The notes: generated by a model not told the origin, from the letters alone. Numbered from the stretch's first letter, positions 31,550-44,945 are shown. The stretch is DNA of 64,000 nucleotides from Neopestalotiopsis rosae (GCA_023078685.1 JALGAS010000005.1:4588001-4652000), one strand, 5' to 3'. Numbers and translations: made by a program.

Positions 31550-32966
31550 TTAGGAAGAAGCGGTGCTCGGCTTGGACCAGGCCTTGGGACCGTACCAGGT
31601 ACCCTTGACGAAGCTGTTCCAGTAGACAAAGGGGAAGAAGTCCTTCTTGAGGTGGTAAAAGGCCCTCCGGGGCTTCTCCTGACCGCCAAAGATGCCGGCA
31701 AAGGTCTCCTTGGGGATGCCGCCGTACTTGAACTCGCACAGCATGAGCTCATTGTGGCCGGTGAGCAAGGGGCAGCTGGCGTAGCCGTCGTAGGCGGCGC
31801 TGCCTTCCCTGCCGGCCAGGGCGGCCGTCAGGTTCTCCACCAGCACGGGGGCCTGCGACGAAATGGCCGCGGCCGTCTTGCTGTTGGGCAGGCTGGAGGC
31901 GTCGCCGATGGAGAAGACGTTGGGGAACTTGGCGTGGCGCGTCGTGGCCTTGTCGACGTCGACCCAGCCGGCGGCGTCGGCCAGCGGCGACTTGGCCACA
32001 AAGTCCCACGGCTTCTGCGGGGGGACGACGTGCAGGAACTTGTAGTCGCGGCGGACCTCGGCGCCGTCGGCGGCCAGGTTTTTGAACGTGGCCACCTTCT
32101 TGCTGGCGTCGACGCTCACCAGGTTGTGCTGGAAGAGGCCCTCGACGCCGCGGTCGACGCGCAGCTGCTCCAGCGCGGCCGAGTACTTGGGCACGGCAAA
32201 CATGGAGGCGGCGCCCGTGGCGAAGGTCGGGCTGACGGCGGAGCGGACGCCGTCCTTTTGCCACTGGCTCAGCGCCATCCACAGGATCTTTTGCGGGGCG
32301 CCGGCGCACTTGATGACACCTGCGGGTTGGGTGAAGACGGCCTCGCCCTCCTCAAAGTCCTTGATGTTGCGCCACACCTGCTCGACCGTCTTGTTCGAGT
32401 AGATGGACGAGACGCTGCTGGCGGGGTCCTGGAGGGCATCCTGGAGGCCCGAGATGCCGGCAAAGTTAGTCTCGAGGCCGGGGGCCACCACGAGGTAGTC
32501 ATAGGTGAGGTCGACGCCCTCGGTGGTCTTGACGGCATTGTTCTCGGGGTCAAAGCTGGCGACACCCAGAGGGTAGTGCTTGGTTCCCGACGGGATGACA
32601 GCGTCCATGGGCTTGGACATGCCCGAGAGGGGCTTGAGGCCAGATCCAACCAGAGTCCAACCAGGCTGAGAAAAAAGGGCGGGTCGGATTAGTAATGATA
32701 TCTTACGGAATAACGCCTTTTGAGGCACGCAGGGAAATGCACAAGCTTACCTGGTAGTGGTGAGTTGCGGCAGGGTCCAGGATGGCAATGTCCGTCTTCT
32801 CGGAGCCCCTGGCGCGGCGAAGCTGAGCGGCCACGGTCACACCGGCGGTACCAGCACCGACGATGAGGACCTGGTGATGCGCCCTTGCGGGAACGGATGT
32901 GGCATATCCTCTGATGGCTGAAGCGGTGGCCAGGCGGCCAGCCTTGGCAAAAGCTGCACTCCGCAT
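31550..32966 (-). CDS. Mitochondrial sulfide:quinone oxidoreductase
   Basis: Flavoprotein of the inner mitochondrial membrane that oxidises hydrogen sulfide and passes electrons to ubiquinone (SQR; Hmt2 in fission yeast). Exons 32966-32751 and 32665-31550 give 443 residues, normal for the family. The first 25 residues are rich in Ala, Arg and Ser without acids, fitting a mitochondrial presequence. The FAD-binding dinucleotide fold VLIVGAGTAGVTVA follows. Both redox-active cysteines of the human-type enzyme have counterparts: one in VIKCAGAPQK and one in ASCPLLTGHNELML. The second FAD motif (NVFSIGDASSLPNSKTAAA) is also intact, as is a C-terminal aromatic segment for membrane contact. High GC at third positions produces long shadow frames on the other strand. 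Confidence 0.95.
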
Positions 32967-33336
32967 TGCGACGGCTTTGGACGACTTATCTCAGATGCAG
33001 TTTAGGATTATGATAACGACAGACCGGAAGGGCTCAGCTAGCAAAGTATCCAACATAAGCGACCGCAATTGCAACACGTGAAAGTGACAGTATGGACCAC
33101 TATGTCCTTTGCTGATGAGTTTGAACAGCTCCGACCTCCTTTGGCTTGAAGAGTTTCGCCTTTTTTGTGGGGATCGTACCACACTAAGGATGACGTGATA
33201 CTATATCGCCCCCAAATTGGTAGTAGCGGCAGTCTATGAAAATACTATGCGACAGTATATTCCAGGTCTGAGACGATGGAAAGGATCAGTATGTGGTGTT
33301 TTTGCTTCCAATTCATCGCAAATATGTTGTTAATCG

Positions 33337-33357
33337 TTTTTTTTTTTTTTTTTTTTT
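33337..33357. repeat. Poly(T) tract, 21 T
   Basis: Uninterrupted homopolymer upstream of the sulfide:quinone oxidoreductase gene. It could be a retroelement tail in minus orientation or simple slippage; no flanking element was recognised. Confidence 0.8.
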
Positions 33358-36300
33358 CCCTCGGCGCTGGAAAGGATAAAATATGCAGAATCAAACTTTT
33401 GCAGCTTTAACCTTTGTGATCGTACCATCCTTCAAAAACGGCGCGACTTGTAAAACCGCGCCAAGAGTAGGTTTATGGAGATTGTTCGCCCAAGTTGCAG
33501 CAGCTCAATCCTGACGTAGAGGATGAAAAATCACCTTCATCAGACCTGCAACTTAATAGTACTTAAGCAGACTCAGAAGGTTCTTAAAAGTTGCCCGACC
33601 TCCGATTCGCTGCGCAATTTTGAGTTCTTCCTCCCTACGTTCGTACAGAATGTCCTTTTGAATTACGACGAATTGCTGTCAATCCATCAAAGATGAAAGA
33701 ACCTGCGGGAACAGCTGACAGAGTGCTGCAAATAGCAAAGAGGATTGAAAGCCTTATCTTGGTGGCTGTTAAGGACTACATCATACATGCTTGGATAGAA
33801 TGAGTGAGTGAATTTGATGACAAAATCCATAACACATCGTGGTAAAGTCTTTAGGAGGTTGCCATTGCAATTGTGAATGAAGGGCATCTTCATTTTAGCA
33901 GATAGATATTCAAGACCATAGCGAAATCGGGTGCTACGAGCTCAGTATCGGGAAATGGTGGGTTCGTTCTTTGCAAGCTACGGATCAGAACCCGTGATTC
34001 CTAAGGCGGTGCCAATGCGTAGTCGACGGTTTTTTTTTCTAAGATACTATACAATCTGCCCGGTGGCCGTCGGGATTTCCGATCAGGATCGACTGTGAGG
34101 TCTCGATCGGCCTGTCTTTGTTCTTGACCTCTACCTGTTTCTGTCGAAACTCATTTACTCCCCTGGTATAGCCCCTCTTGTGGGAATACGCCGGAGTTGC
34201 AAAAGGCTTCACATTTTGATAGTCACGATGGACTTCGGGTCTCCTCGGAGAGTATATTATACAGTAGTTGAGCAAAAGTAAGACGCAAGCGTTTGGATGT
34301 CTCCATCTGCTTCCTTGAAAATAGACCCAGTTGTCGGTATTGAAGCGACTGGATCGCGGCAATAGTCATCACCGGTAGTACCATATACAGACAGTACAAG
34401 GGTGAAGCGGAAAAACCCGTCGACATTCTGTAGGCGCGGCTCAAATCTTGCTTCAGGTATACCTTGTGCATGGTGTTGCATGTCCACACGTGGATACAGT
34501 GCTGCTAGTGATTTTCGTTTTGCTTGCTCCTTGTCGATGCTTGTTTCCATAATCACTTTACCCTTTGCGGCGCAGAGTGCATACGAGTGGTCCTTACCAA
34601 ATCGTGTATATTGCCGGAAGCGACAAAGATGCAACCCTCGGTGCCGCCAACCGCGTACCAACTACACCCCTGAGGAACAAGGGTCGGGTTGTATGGAGGA
34701 TTACTCTTTGTCGATCATGGTTATATTTCTCTTCATGGTCGCTGTTCTGATACCGTCAAACATTGGTACTACTAGTATATGAAGTCTGAGTTGTGGATCG
34801 GTAGCTACTTCCTGTCAAGAATGTCGGGCCGACTTGTAAAAGACCCTTGGGCGTCATTTGACTGTCTACTTGGTAGCACGTACTATGTAGGAGGCAGGAG
34901 GTTAAAGCAATTGCTAGTGGCAGAATGGAGACTCGAGAGAATGGAGAAAGGCGACACAAGTGAATGAAAAGAAAAGATATATCCACAGCCTACCATTTCA
35001 ACACATGGCTTGCTCAGGGCTGTGGTCTAGAGGCCAGACGGTGGTGGAGTTGCGGGTTGCCATAGCGTAATAGAAAACCGTAGCGCTTCCGATTCCATAT
35101 GAAGTTCCGACGATATGGTTCAGAGATCCGGAAAAGAACCTTAGTATTCCGAAGGGTACCCAGCAGCCAGATAGAGAGCAGCGATTTTGATTGTACGACC
35201 AAGCTTCCTTGGCGACAGTATACCTTATCTATCTTTGCAAATCGGTGTGGAAAACGTCCCCAATCTTGCGACGAGATGCCGTGTTCCTTTTAAGAACGTG
35301 TAGCCGCTATTAACCGGCAACAATAACCACGATGATCGAGAGGGGCCAAGGGTTGAGGTTGCCGGATGAGACAGGCAGCCCCGCCGGAGAGCCGCGCGCG
35401 CGTTATACTGAGGTCGGAAGGATGTTATGTAGTATTATTTAGGCGGAGTGCGCGGGACCGGGATGGGCACAGCCGCCGCCAATGAGATTACGATTACGGC
35501 CCAATAAAGACGCCCTGGTTTCCCTGTTGTACCAATTTACCACGAGAGATACGATGGATTGGCTTGCATATGCCATATGTACTGCTACTCTTGGCTGTGC
35601 TTAATCTGGCAACCGAGCACGAGACTGGTATGCATCGCGCAACCTGGCAACCTGGCCTGGGTTGCTGGGAACCGCCTGGGTATGCTGGGATCAGAGACTG
35701 CGATGTCAAAGTCCCAGTCTTCTTCTATGCTGCGTCTGGAGGAGTCAATCATGCATCAGGCATTTCCTGCAGGTTGGAATGGAGACAGTAAAACCATGGA
35801 TCATGGATCATGGGGGTCACGAGGAGGCGGGGGGTCGTTGGTGGGCAGTGGGACACATTTTATATTTTTCGGAGCCAGTTCCATTCCCTGCCACACCGAT
35901 AACCCCGAAACCACAGAGGGTGCACGATACTGTAGGTGTGCACCATGAGTGGCAGGTTAGGTGGTAGATACTACCTCAGTGAAAGATAACCGGCAGCAGG
36001 CACCCGCCCGCATTGCCGCCCACTTGAGATCGGTATTATTCTTGAAATGTTGGAAGACAAGTTGTTATTCGCTGTATTGATTCTTCCATTGGGAAGGATG
36101 TCAAAATGTTTGGTGTCTGCAGCTTAGGATGATTTTGATCTGATGCTCGAGGACATGGATCCATGAATACGTTAGAAGGTGTAGTACTTGTGTCGATAGA
36201 CTGTATCAACCTCTGGCTTCAATAATGATTCGCAAGGGAATCCTTGATATCTAGTCATCTTGACAACGAATCAAGGGTCCTCGAATCGCGACGAATGACT

Positions 36301-37639
36301 TGAGGACATCGGAATACTCAAAGTTGTACGCCCACACACACGGGCTACCTCAGCGACAGTGTACAATTCGTATCGCTCAGGTATTCCAGAGATGGGTCAC
36401 AGCATGCACTAGCGGGCAGTGCGGGCTTGTATTGGACAGTGGGACGGGAAGGGCTGAAGGCGCTGTAGCTACGAACGGCTCCAGGCTCTGGACTCCCACT
36501 GGTTTTGACTGGCCCTTGTGGCTCCTGTGGCTCCCTGAGAAGCCGAGCCAAGTTCCAGACCCGCCATCTACAGAGGCTTCCTGGCTTGAAGACTTCAGTG
36601 GCTCCAATAGCAATTGGGACCGGACCGCCAACCAGCCCTGCGACCAGGGTGAGGGCAGCTGGGCCAATCCGGATTGCGGAGCAGGTGGGTTGCAAAGATG
36701 ATATGTGTGTGGACTGTCCTGCACGTCTCTGCTTTGCGAACGGTCTGAGAGACTGCGATTTACATACCCAGCTGCAAGGTGAAGCAAGGAGTCGAGAGAG
36801 AGAGAGAGAGGGAAACGATGGGAGATGCAGAGAAAAGCGGCCCGGATAGGAAACGGGCATACCCTTGAGCGAAGAGATTGCGTCTTTGCAGCGATGAATT
36901 GAGAGAGTCGAGACTAGTTTAAAAAGATGGGAGGTGTCACCTCTGTCCTGTGCAGAGAAGAGTGAAAAAAATAATTAAGCTTTCAGTCCGTCGTTCTCCT
37001 TAAGCACCAGGACCACTTGGCAGACTCTTCAATCTGTTGGAAGAAAAGGCGGAAGAAAGCACATGCCCTTGGATTTTTAACTAGTTGTCGTCTGCGCTCC
37101 AGAAGCATCTTTTTTTTCTTGAATTTTTTTTTTCCGCCCTCCTGTCCTGAATCTCCGATTACCATTACATCCGGTAATAACTCCGACAATTTATTCGTTC
37201 GACGTTGGTGCGTTTTGATTTTCATCTACGAGCTACGCAGACAAGACCAACGGAACCACTACACTTTCCCCCTCTGCTTGGGCTTTAGCTCACAAGTTGT
37301 CGTCACTTTTTGAGGTCTGTGCCTGAATAATTCCAACACATCCCTCCAGCTCCAAGCTCCAGCTCCAGGGCTGTGTTACCTGCCAACCAGATTATATCTG
37401 GGACAGGACAGGGTTGGCGGCTGTCGGGTCTCAATTGGTTGTCAATCAGAGATCTCTTCCCGACACGGCGACACAGTACTCTGTTTTTGCACAGCTTTGG
37501 TTGCACTGGAACAAACTGGGATAAAGTTCATGCTCGTCATCTCGACACGAGGTGAAGTCTAAAACTCCTTGTGGTGTCGGCACTTGTTAGGTAGCTAGCA
37601 GTTGCATACATACAACCAGCAGCCGTGCCAAGTCAATCA

Positions 37640-37641
<2 letters not shown>

Positions 37642-37672
<31 letters not shown>
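37642..37672. repeat. (CAGC)n microsatellite
   Basis: About 7.5 perfect tetranucleotide units, beginning CAGCCAGCCAGC, located roughly 0.9 kb upstream of the SPX start codon. Confidence 0.85.
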
Positions 37673-38551
37673 AGTGTGTAAAGACTCCAGACAGTCTTGT
37701 CGTAGGTATGTAATCTTCTTTTTCCTTGATCGAATCTCTGACTGCAGATGCTTTGAAGTGTCTTTGAATTCTAACTCAATCCATTGGCTAGAAATTCCCA
37801 GTACAGTAGCGCGTGTGTGTATGTGTTATCCGCATTACCAAAAAAACCAATACTGGGGCGGCTTCTTATCTGGAGTCTCAGTCATCCACAGTACATACAA
37901 GCTACAGCCAGTCTCAAGTGGTTCTGGTCTTTTTTTAGTCTACCATCTATAAGGAAGCAAAAAACCAGTTGAGTTGCTGCCAATTGATTGCTTGCTGTGA
38001 CTATCTAAGCAATCAGCCAACCAACCAAGAACCAAGCCGACAACCTACTACCTGCTACCTGCTTCATACCACAGAGCCAGACCTCAATCGCATTAGCTCG
38101 TGGGACCCATACGGGGACGTCATCGCCGCAAGGCCTCACTTTCCCCACGTGCAAGGAATCGCCTGCTTCAAGTCGAATACTACCCGAACTGCCACTTGCC
38201 AGCGCATTGCAACAAGAGGGCTCCCCCAGGGGAACCAATTGATCTTGAATCTTCTTTTATTTGACTTTTTGCTGGGTCAACACCATTTCCTTGCTAAATT
38301 CAGGACCCCTTCCCGACTGGCCCGGCCATAATCGCAGTCTTGCCAGCGCACGAGAGAAAACAAAGAGGACCAAGAGCCGCCAATCGTCAAGTTCCCGCCT
38401 TTTGTTTTTTTTCTTTATCTACAAGTAGTAGCTTGAGCGCACCCGCCCGGTATCCCGACCGACCGCCTCTCAGACTCCCGCCCAAACAACCAACTTCTTC
38501 CTCCGCGTCGGCGGGCATTTCTCTCCGGGTTATGCGTCGTGCCGCCAAAGA

Positions 38552-40034
38552 ATGAAATACGGCGAATATTTTGAGGCCGCCTCGGTGCCTCGCTGGAGCA
38601 TCCACAATGTCGACTACAACTCGCTCAAGCACCTTATCAAGGTGCATACACTCAAGGGCCAGGCCCGCGCCATGACCATACCCGGCCAGACCAACCAGGC
38701 CCTCGAGCGCTTCGAAACCGACTTTTACCACGAGCTGCAACTCCAGCACGAGCGCGTCGACCTCTTTGTTGCCAGTAAAGTAGACGAAATCTCCAGGCGC
38801 TTGACCCACCTTGCCGGTCTTGTCAACGCCTTGATCCTGCGCTGCAGCATTGGCCGCCAAGGGTTCACCGATAAGAGGCAGAGAAAGTTTGTCAAGTTCC
38901 AGCAGCAGGTAGTTGAGTGCGGCGACGACATTAGGGATCTCCAGCGTTTTGTGCGCGCGCAAAACGAGGCATTCCGAAAGATTTTAAAGAAGTACAAGGT
39001 TCGTGGTTGCATTCATCAATGTCAAATTGATGTCCTTGATGTGGGACCAAGCTCGAAAATGACTAACCACAGCGTCATCTTTGCAGAAATGGACCGGTTC
39101 TACAACACTCACGAGCCGATTTCATGACAACGTCCTCGGCAGCTACAAGAGTTTCACCAGGCGCGACTTCAGCCCGCTCTTATTACAACAAAGAGAAGTT
39201 CTTGCGACACTCGAAGCCGCTTCTCCTAGCGTAAATACTCCGACCCACAGCGACGCAGGCAACGCCACAAGTGTCAACCAGCCAATGCGCGGATCCCGAA
39301 CAAGCAGTCGCCAGTCATCACAATCCCCTGCGACCCCGGTGCATAACAAGCAGCCCGAGCCAGTAATCAGGGGCTGGAACGAATACGACAACGGTAGTGA
39401 GGCCGGCGACGATTCGTATTACATTGAATTCGACCCCAACGAAGACTCTAGCATGTTTCCCGGCATGGACACTATGAAGAGTGTATTCAAGGCACCCGTC
39501 CGATCACTCCGCAGTCTCTTTACGCGCTCGTCGTCATTGGGAGAGGGCGAGAATCGACCACTCCTGAATGGAAACCAGGTCACAGACTACTTCAGTGCTC
39601 ATCCGTCAGCCCATGCCACAGATACCGAGGCCAGCGACAATGAGGACGCTTCTTCCGCCGAGTATCCTTCGTACGGCTATGCGGCACACTATGCGGCATT
39701 GCCCAGTGTGGAGGCACAACGTGCCGCGCGCTTAAGAGAAGTCGTCCTACACAGGAGCATCATCCTTTCATATTTGATGGCCATCATTCTCACCGTTATC
39801 GCTGGGGTCTTGGTCGCCACGGGAAGGCATAAACTTCGCCTCGAGGTTGATGCCGGCGTGATCCTGGCTGTCGTCGTCAGCTTGTTTTCTGGTTGTATGG
39901 GTCTTGGGGCCATGCTCTATCGTGAAGACAGGCTCAGTGTGATGTACCAAGCTGCCACATGGGTGACATTCACGGCAATCTGCCTACTCAACGGAATGCT
40001 GCTTGTGCTTGTTGTTGGCAGCAATGGTATATAA
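38552..40034 (+). CDS. SPX-domain protein with three C-terminal membrane helices (VTC-accessory type)
   Basis: Exons 38552..38998 and 39087..40034 give 464 residues. The N-terminus MKYGEYFEAASVPRW and the helical segment ending QNEAFRKILKKYKKWTG form an SPX domain (about 1-160), which senses inositol pyrophosphates and so phosphate status. A polar, Ser-rich acidic linker follows. Three hydrophobic helices lie near residues 375-397, 404-430 and 434-460, as in the VTC1/DUF202 module. The tunnel-shaped polyphosphate polymerase domain of Vtc4 is absent, so it is not the catalytic subunit. Yeast Vtc5 also combines SPX with such helices and activates the vacuolar complex, but is larger. I infer a vacuolar membrane regulator of polyphosphate synthesis. 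Confidence 0.85.
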
Positions 40035-42826
40035 CACTGATCGAATGCCCAACCAAAGACGATACCCTGGGCTAACAGTCGACGGCTTCCTGCTGCGGTG
40101 CTTGGGCCTCGACCATGGCGCTTGCGACTGTTGATCATACTGGACGAGGTCGGCCTACAAGGGCACGGCCTTTGTACCAGTCCTTAATTTCTTTTTTTGT
40201 ATATGGTCATCTTGGTATATATTACGAGATCTGTTACGATCAGGTGACTCTGGGTAATGGCGTGGAGTTCTCTAGCGAGTCTTTCATCTTTGTTTTTCTC
40301 CTTATCCGTCAAGGGTAATGATCATGTCTACTCAAATACAATAGACGAGTAGACAATAACTAGTATACATCTGGGGGCGACCCTCTTGAGGAAGAATAGC
40401 AGGGAGGGGGGATTGGAAACAGATGGAGAAGAGGTGATGGCATGGCCAAGCCACACAAAACCACGTGGCTAATACAGGATGCTATAGATTCTGGCCAAAA
40501 GACATGTCAGTTTAACACTGCCTGTATGTCTCATAGGTATTAACACAAGCCGTTGATTTCCCATGTCACGGAATGGAATACAAGTAGTAAATGCATCTTT
40601 GACGGTCTTGGTCTACCTTTGATTCATCTCGTGCATACGAGTCGAGATTTCTATATGTGATAATGTTAGCCAGCCAGTGCAATGTCACTCACCTCTTCAT
40701 TTTGAATGTCGCTCTTGTTTGAGTCTGGGCCTTGCTGATTCATATTGATTTGATAGTTTTCCGCTCGATACGTTGACCTTTCCTTGTTCCTAATCGACTA
40801 CTTGACAATGTCGACGACCTTTCTATCCAAACACAGGTGAAATACCGTCTAGTCTGATGGCCAAGCAGCCATGTCTCGACCAGACTGTTCGAATACACCT
40901 ACTCGCGAAGTTCGAATGAGTTGAACAAGTCCAAGCTGCCCGTCTATAGATTGTATTCACGGTGACCTCAAGTGTCGAGTAAGGTATAGTCTGGAAATAA
41001 AGACTTGGCTGGAGCATTCAGAGATGGAGTTGAATCTTCTTCCCGTGAATGCCCATGATAGCAGAACATCTGGGTCAGCCGCTCATTTGCGAGCGTCTCA
41101 AGCTTGCGGTCCTGATGCTTGAAATGAATTATTGATAAGTTGCCGAGCCGATGATGCATCAGACCCATCACATCATATTGTCGTGCCTTGCTCGTCTGAA
41201 CGGGCAATGCCGCATTCCTTCTGGGGGCGGTTTTATATACTGACTGTTCGCCAGCTTGCGTCATCAGACCCCCACGGATGTGTTCTGTCTGAAGAACGGT
41301 CATACAGAATCTCGGATGCGAGAATTGTGTCAAGTTATCTCCGCTCCCACCAGCGAAAAAAAGGCGCGTTCGAAATCCGTCGTGTTCTTGACGCAACAAA
41401 AAACAAACCCACATCGTGATAAGAGTGAGGGTTGTTTTGAAAGACGCGGAGGAGCGGAAAACCTGCTGACCACCAACGTATCTTCGGCTCAAAAGGGGAC
41501 GACGATGGTGGAGTGGAGGGCAAGCAAGAGTTTTTGGGGAAGTGACCGCGTGGTTCAAAAAGTTGATGTGGTCTTTTTTTCTCAAGGGCGCGAATCCCAT
41601 CTCGATCTACTGTCATACTACTATTATTTGGCAAAGGACAATCTGGTAAGAATTACTGATGATCCTCTTATTATTCCGCATGCTGCTGACTTGGCCGAGC
41701 GGTGTAGAATTAAGCTTTTTGATACTGTTCGGAGCAAAGATACGAAATGTAGAGTGAAGATGCTTTTGAGTTTGTTCTTGCACCAAGTAATGCAGCCACC
41801 ATCTGCACCATAAATCTGGGGAAAATGCCACCTTCCCAAAGCCGGCCTTCGGTATTGGCACAACTACCGAGTATTTCTGGGGCAGAAGCAGCAGCCACTG
41901 ATGTACTCTGTAAGCCACCGGAAATAATGTAATGCACCCAAGGCACTTGGAGAGTCTTGGGCCACCAAAACAACACAGCAAGCAACAAAGCCAGCCACTG
42001 ACGACGGCACCAATGACTGCTCTTCCCATGCCGCAGTGCCATGTGCATTCTACTCCAGGGAAATTGCGGGGTGACGAGGTGGATCCGGACCTAGGTATAG
42101 ACGGGGGACTGAGTGGTGGAAAATGCAATATGGTATTTCCTTTTTCGGATGCGGCAGGGATGCGTTCGACCCTCCGTGACACTATTTCTCAATCTCACCA
42201 AACAGAATCTACTCGCCCTTACCCACAAAGTTTTCCCATTCCTGCCAACGAATAATTGTGGTCACGCTCACATATCACATCCTTCTCTTAGCGTCCAAGC
42301 TTCCGTACGCAGCCTCGCGTTAAAGCACGTCTTCGGGCACGTCGATCCGGACCAGCTGCGTCGGCGATGGTTATACCGAAAGAGCTTGCTTGAATGGTCA
42401 CTCAGTCATATCCCTACGAGTAACGAGCCCAGGACTGACCCAATATGGTTCTGGTGTCAGAGTGCTCCGGTATTGAGTAATGTTTGGTAACATTGCTACA
42501 ACGAGCCGCTTCGCCAAGGCGCGATGCTGCATTCCACGGTCGCTATACGGCCCCGTATGGCCCCGCTTGTTCATCCCATCCAGGAACCAAAGGGCCGCGT
42601 TTCGTTGGATGTCCAAGCATTGGCATTGATGTTGAGACGAAAAAGGCCGAACCCCTGATACATAACCCCCTTTGGAGAAAGAGAGAGAGGGAAGCGCAGG
42701 TAGATAATATGATATATATAATACTCGAGGATCTTGTTCGAGAAACGATCGCCTCTTTCCCTGCTTGGATGAACCAACGGCAGAAACAAATCGAAGCAGC
42801 AGACTTCGAGATTCAACTCGCCCGAC
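40035..42826. other. Gene-poor region, no supportable gene
   Basis: Overlapping frames of 100-210 codons occur on both strands around 41.0-42.2 kb, but none has codon bias, motif or clean splice structure. The right end is the promoter of the lyase gene. A single tRNA A-box-like sequence near 41692 has no B box. Confidence 0.5.
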
Positions 42827-44589
42827 ATGGTGTTCACAATGCTTATCTCATTCCTTCTTGCTTGGGCAACCTCAGTCGCCGCCATTACCGTGACCACTGC
42901 CGACTCGTCTTACACCATCAACACCGAGAGCAGTTATGGATTCACCACGGTGATCAGCCGGTCTACTTGCGACATCACTTCGCTCAAGTTTTACGGTACC
43001 GATTACCAATATGGCAGCACTTATAGTCACATCGCTTCCGGCCTGGGTTCCGCGACTGTCTCCTACACGACGAGTGGTAAGAAATCTCCTCTTGTTTCAA
43101 CTTGCTTTTCCAACCCTGTGTTACACTGCGATACAGCTGACACATGATTCAAGGTGACTATGTCATTGTCAAGTGTGTGGCCGACAACGATAGCTTTGAC
43201 CTGACTCACTACATGGTCTTTGCCGACGGCGAGAACAACATTTACATGGGAACGTACACCAACAGCGAACCCACAGTTGGAGAGCTGCGCTTCATCTTCC
43301 GTCTGACCGGTCTGACCGAGACCTACCCGACCTACTCGTACGGTGACGTCTCCGACACTGCTGGCGGCACTGCCATTGAGGGTTCCGATGTCTACACTGT
43401 CAGCGGCGAGACCCGTAGCAAGTTCTACTCCTCCGAGCGGTTCATTGACAACAGCGTCTACTGTGCCACCGACTCTGGTGCCTCGATCCACGCCTGCTGG
43501 GTCCGCCCTGACCAGAAGGCTACAGAAAAGAGCTCTGGTGGACCATTCTTCCGTGATATCAACTTGAACTGGGGAGGCAGCTACCACTCTGTCACCTACT
43601 ACATGAACTCTGGCCACGTGCAGACCGAGAGCTACCGCCAGGGCTTCCACGGCCCATACGTCTTTGCTTTTGCTAGATCGGGCGTCCCCACCGCCAGCAG
43701 CTTTGATGTCTCCTTCTTTGACAACCTGGGCCTGACCGGCTACACCGCCGCCTCGGGTCGCGGCTACGTCAAGGGCACCGCCACGGGCGTCTCGAGCAGT
43801 TTCCCCATCGTTGTGCACTGGTACAACTCCAACTACCAGGGCTGGAGCTACGCCAGCAGCGCCGGGGCCTTTACGTCGCCCGCCCTCGTCGCCGGCACCT
43901 ACACCATGAAGCTGTACCAGGACGAGTTCCTGGCCGCGACGCAGACCGTCACCGTCACGGCGGGCGGCACCACGACGTCCAACATTGCCGCGTCCAACAC
44001 CATCCTCACGTCGTCGCACACGACCGTCTTCAAGCTCGGCGACTACGACGGCCAGCCCACGGGCTTCCTCAACGCCGACAAGCAGCTGCGCATGCACCCG
44101 TCCGACTCGCGCATGTCGTCGTGGTCGCCCGGCAGCGTGGCCAGCACGTCGGCCTCGTCGTGGCCCATGGCCATGTTCAAGGACGTCAACAACGGGCAGA
44201 AGATCACCTTTAGCCTGTCCTCGGCCGTGAGCTCGGCCGCCACCCTGCGCATCGCCACCACCCTGTCCTTTGCCGGCGGCCGCCCCCAGGCCACCGTCAA
44301 CAGCTACACGTGCACGGCGCCCGCGGCGCCCACCACCATCGACTCCCGCGGCGTCACCCGCGGCGCCTACCGCGGCTACGGCGACGTCTACGACTGCGCC
44401 CTCCCCAGCGGCACCCTCGTGAGCGGCACCAACACCGTCACCATCAACGTCATTAGCGGAAGCAGCGGCGACGACTTTTTGAGCCCCAATGTGGTGAGTA
44501 CTTTGATATATATCCTTGTGTAATTGTGATAAAATGCTGACTTGAATATCTTTGTTTAGATCTTTGATGCCATTGAGCTCTTCTACTAA
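42827..44589 (+). CDS. Secreted rhamnogalacturonan lyase, PL4
   Basis: Polysaccharide lyase that cleaves the rhamnogalacturonan-I backbone of pectin by beta-elimination. Exons 42827..43076, 43154..44493 and 44560..44589 close in frame to 539 residues, close to Aspergillus RglA. A signal peptide covers about residues 1-19. The catalytic N-terminal region includes DLTHYMVFADGENNIYMGTY and GELRFIFRL. The middle part (GYVKGTATG onward) fits the fibronectin-like domain, and the C-terminal part (DYDGQPTGFLNADKQLRMHPSD, ITFSLSS) the carbohydrate-binding-like domain of PL4. The last exon adds only ten codons (IFDAIELFY and stop). High GC at third positions leaves a 525-codon shadow frame on the minus strand. 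Neighbouring GH10 xylanase suggests a plant-wall context. Confidence 0.94.
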
Positions 44590-44945
44590 AAAGGTGTCAA
44601 CCTGTGACACGTTCTTGGGACCATGAAGTATACAAGTCAATTGTCTTGCTCAAGAGTGTGGCCATGTGGAGACAGAGACTGTGGAGATTGTACATAGCTT
44701 GTCCATTTATTGTCTATATTTACTTCAGCTGTATATACTATTCTTTTGCGAATCCAGCTATATTCTTTCAATATGTCGTCGTAATGCACCAATATAGGCG
44801 TAGAAAAAGGGATATAATTGAGAAAGTCTGGCGAGATGCCGGGATATGCAGTAATGGGTTGAATTGTAAATGGTATTAATTATAATTTTGTTTTGTTTTG
44901 TTTTCCTCTTCCGTCAACCCAGTCCCAGATTTGGATGCGGAACTT
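44590..44945. other. Short spacer between convergent genes
   Basis: AT-rich 3' flanks of the lyase and of the GPI-type protein gene. Nothing else seen. Confidence 0.6.

Larger units (their letters stand above)
32967..38551. other. 5.5-kb block without a supportable gene
   Basis: The largest gene-free stretch of the window. It contains a T21 run, a (CAGC)n microsatellite and many short frames on all strands without consistent codon bias. Its right end (from about 37.3 kb), pyrimidine-rich with several short upstream frames, is probably promoter and long leader of the SPX gene. A minus-strand stretch near 34.2-34.7 kb has weakly protein-like pieces that could be gene relics. Confidence 0.5.

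Noticed and set aside
31511..32692. 393-codon plus-strand frame opposite the sulfide:quinone oxidoreductase
   Set aside because: Antisense shadow; low-complexity Gly/Val/Leu/Asp composition, while the minus strand carries all SQR motifs.
34223..34782. Protein-like pieces on the minus strand in the large gene-free block
   Set aside because: Frames are broken by stops and no start, splice sites or family could be assigned; mentioned only in the block description.
40968..41600. 210-codon minus-strand frame
   Set aside because: Several frames on both strands are open here, with no codon bias, motif or splice structure.
41692..41703. TGGCCGAGCGGT, resembling a Leu/Ser tRNA A box
   Set aside because: No B box follows at usable distance and no cloverleaf can be drawn; a chance match is likely.
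43063..44640. 525-codon minus-strand frame opposite the PL4 lyase
   Set aside because: It is a shadow of strong GC bias at third positions of the lyase; it has no start context or motif, and the plus-strand protein is a clear PL4 family member.
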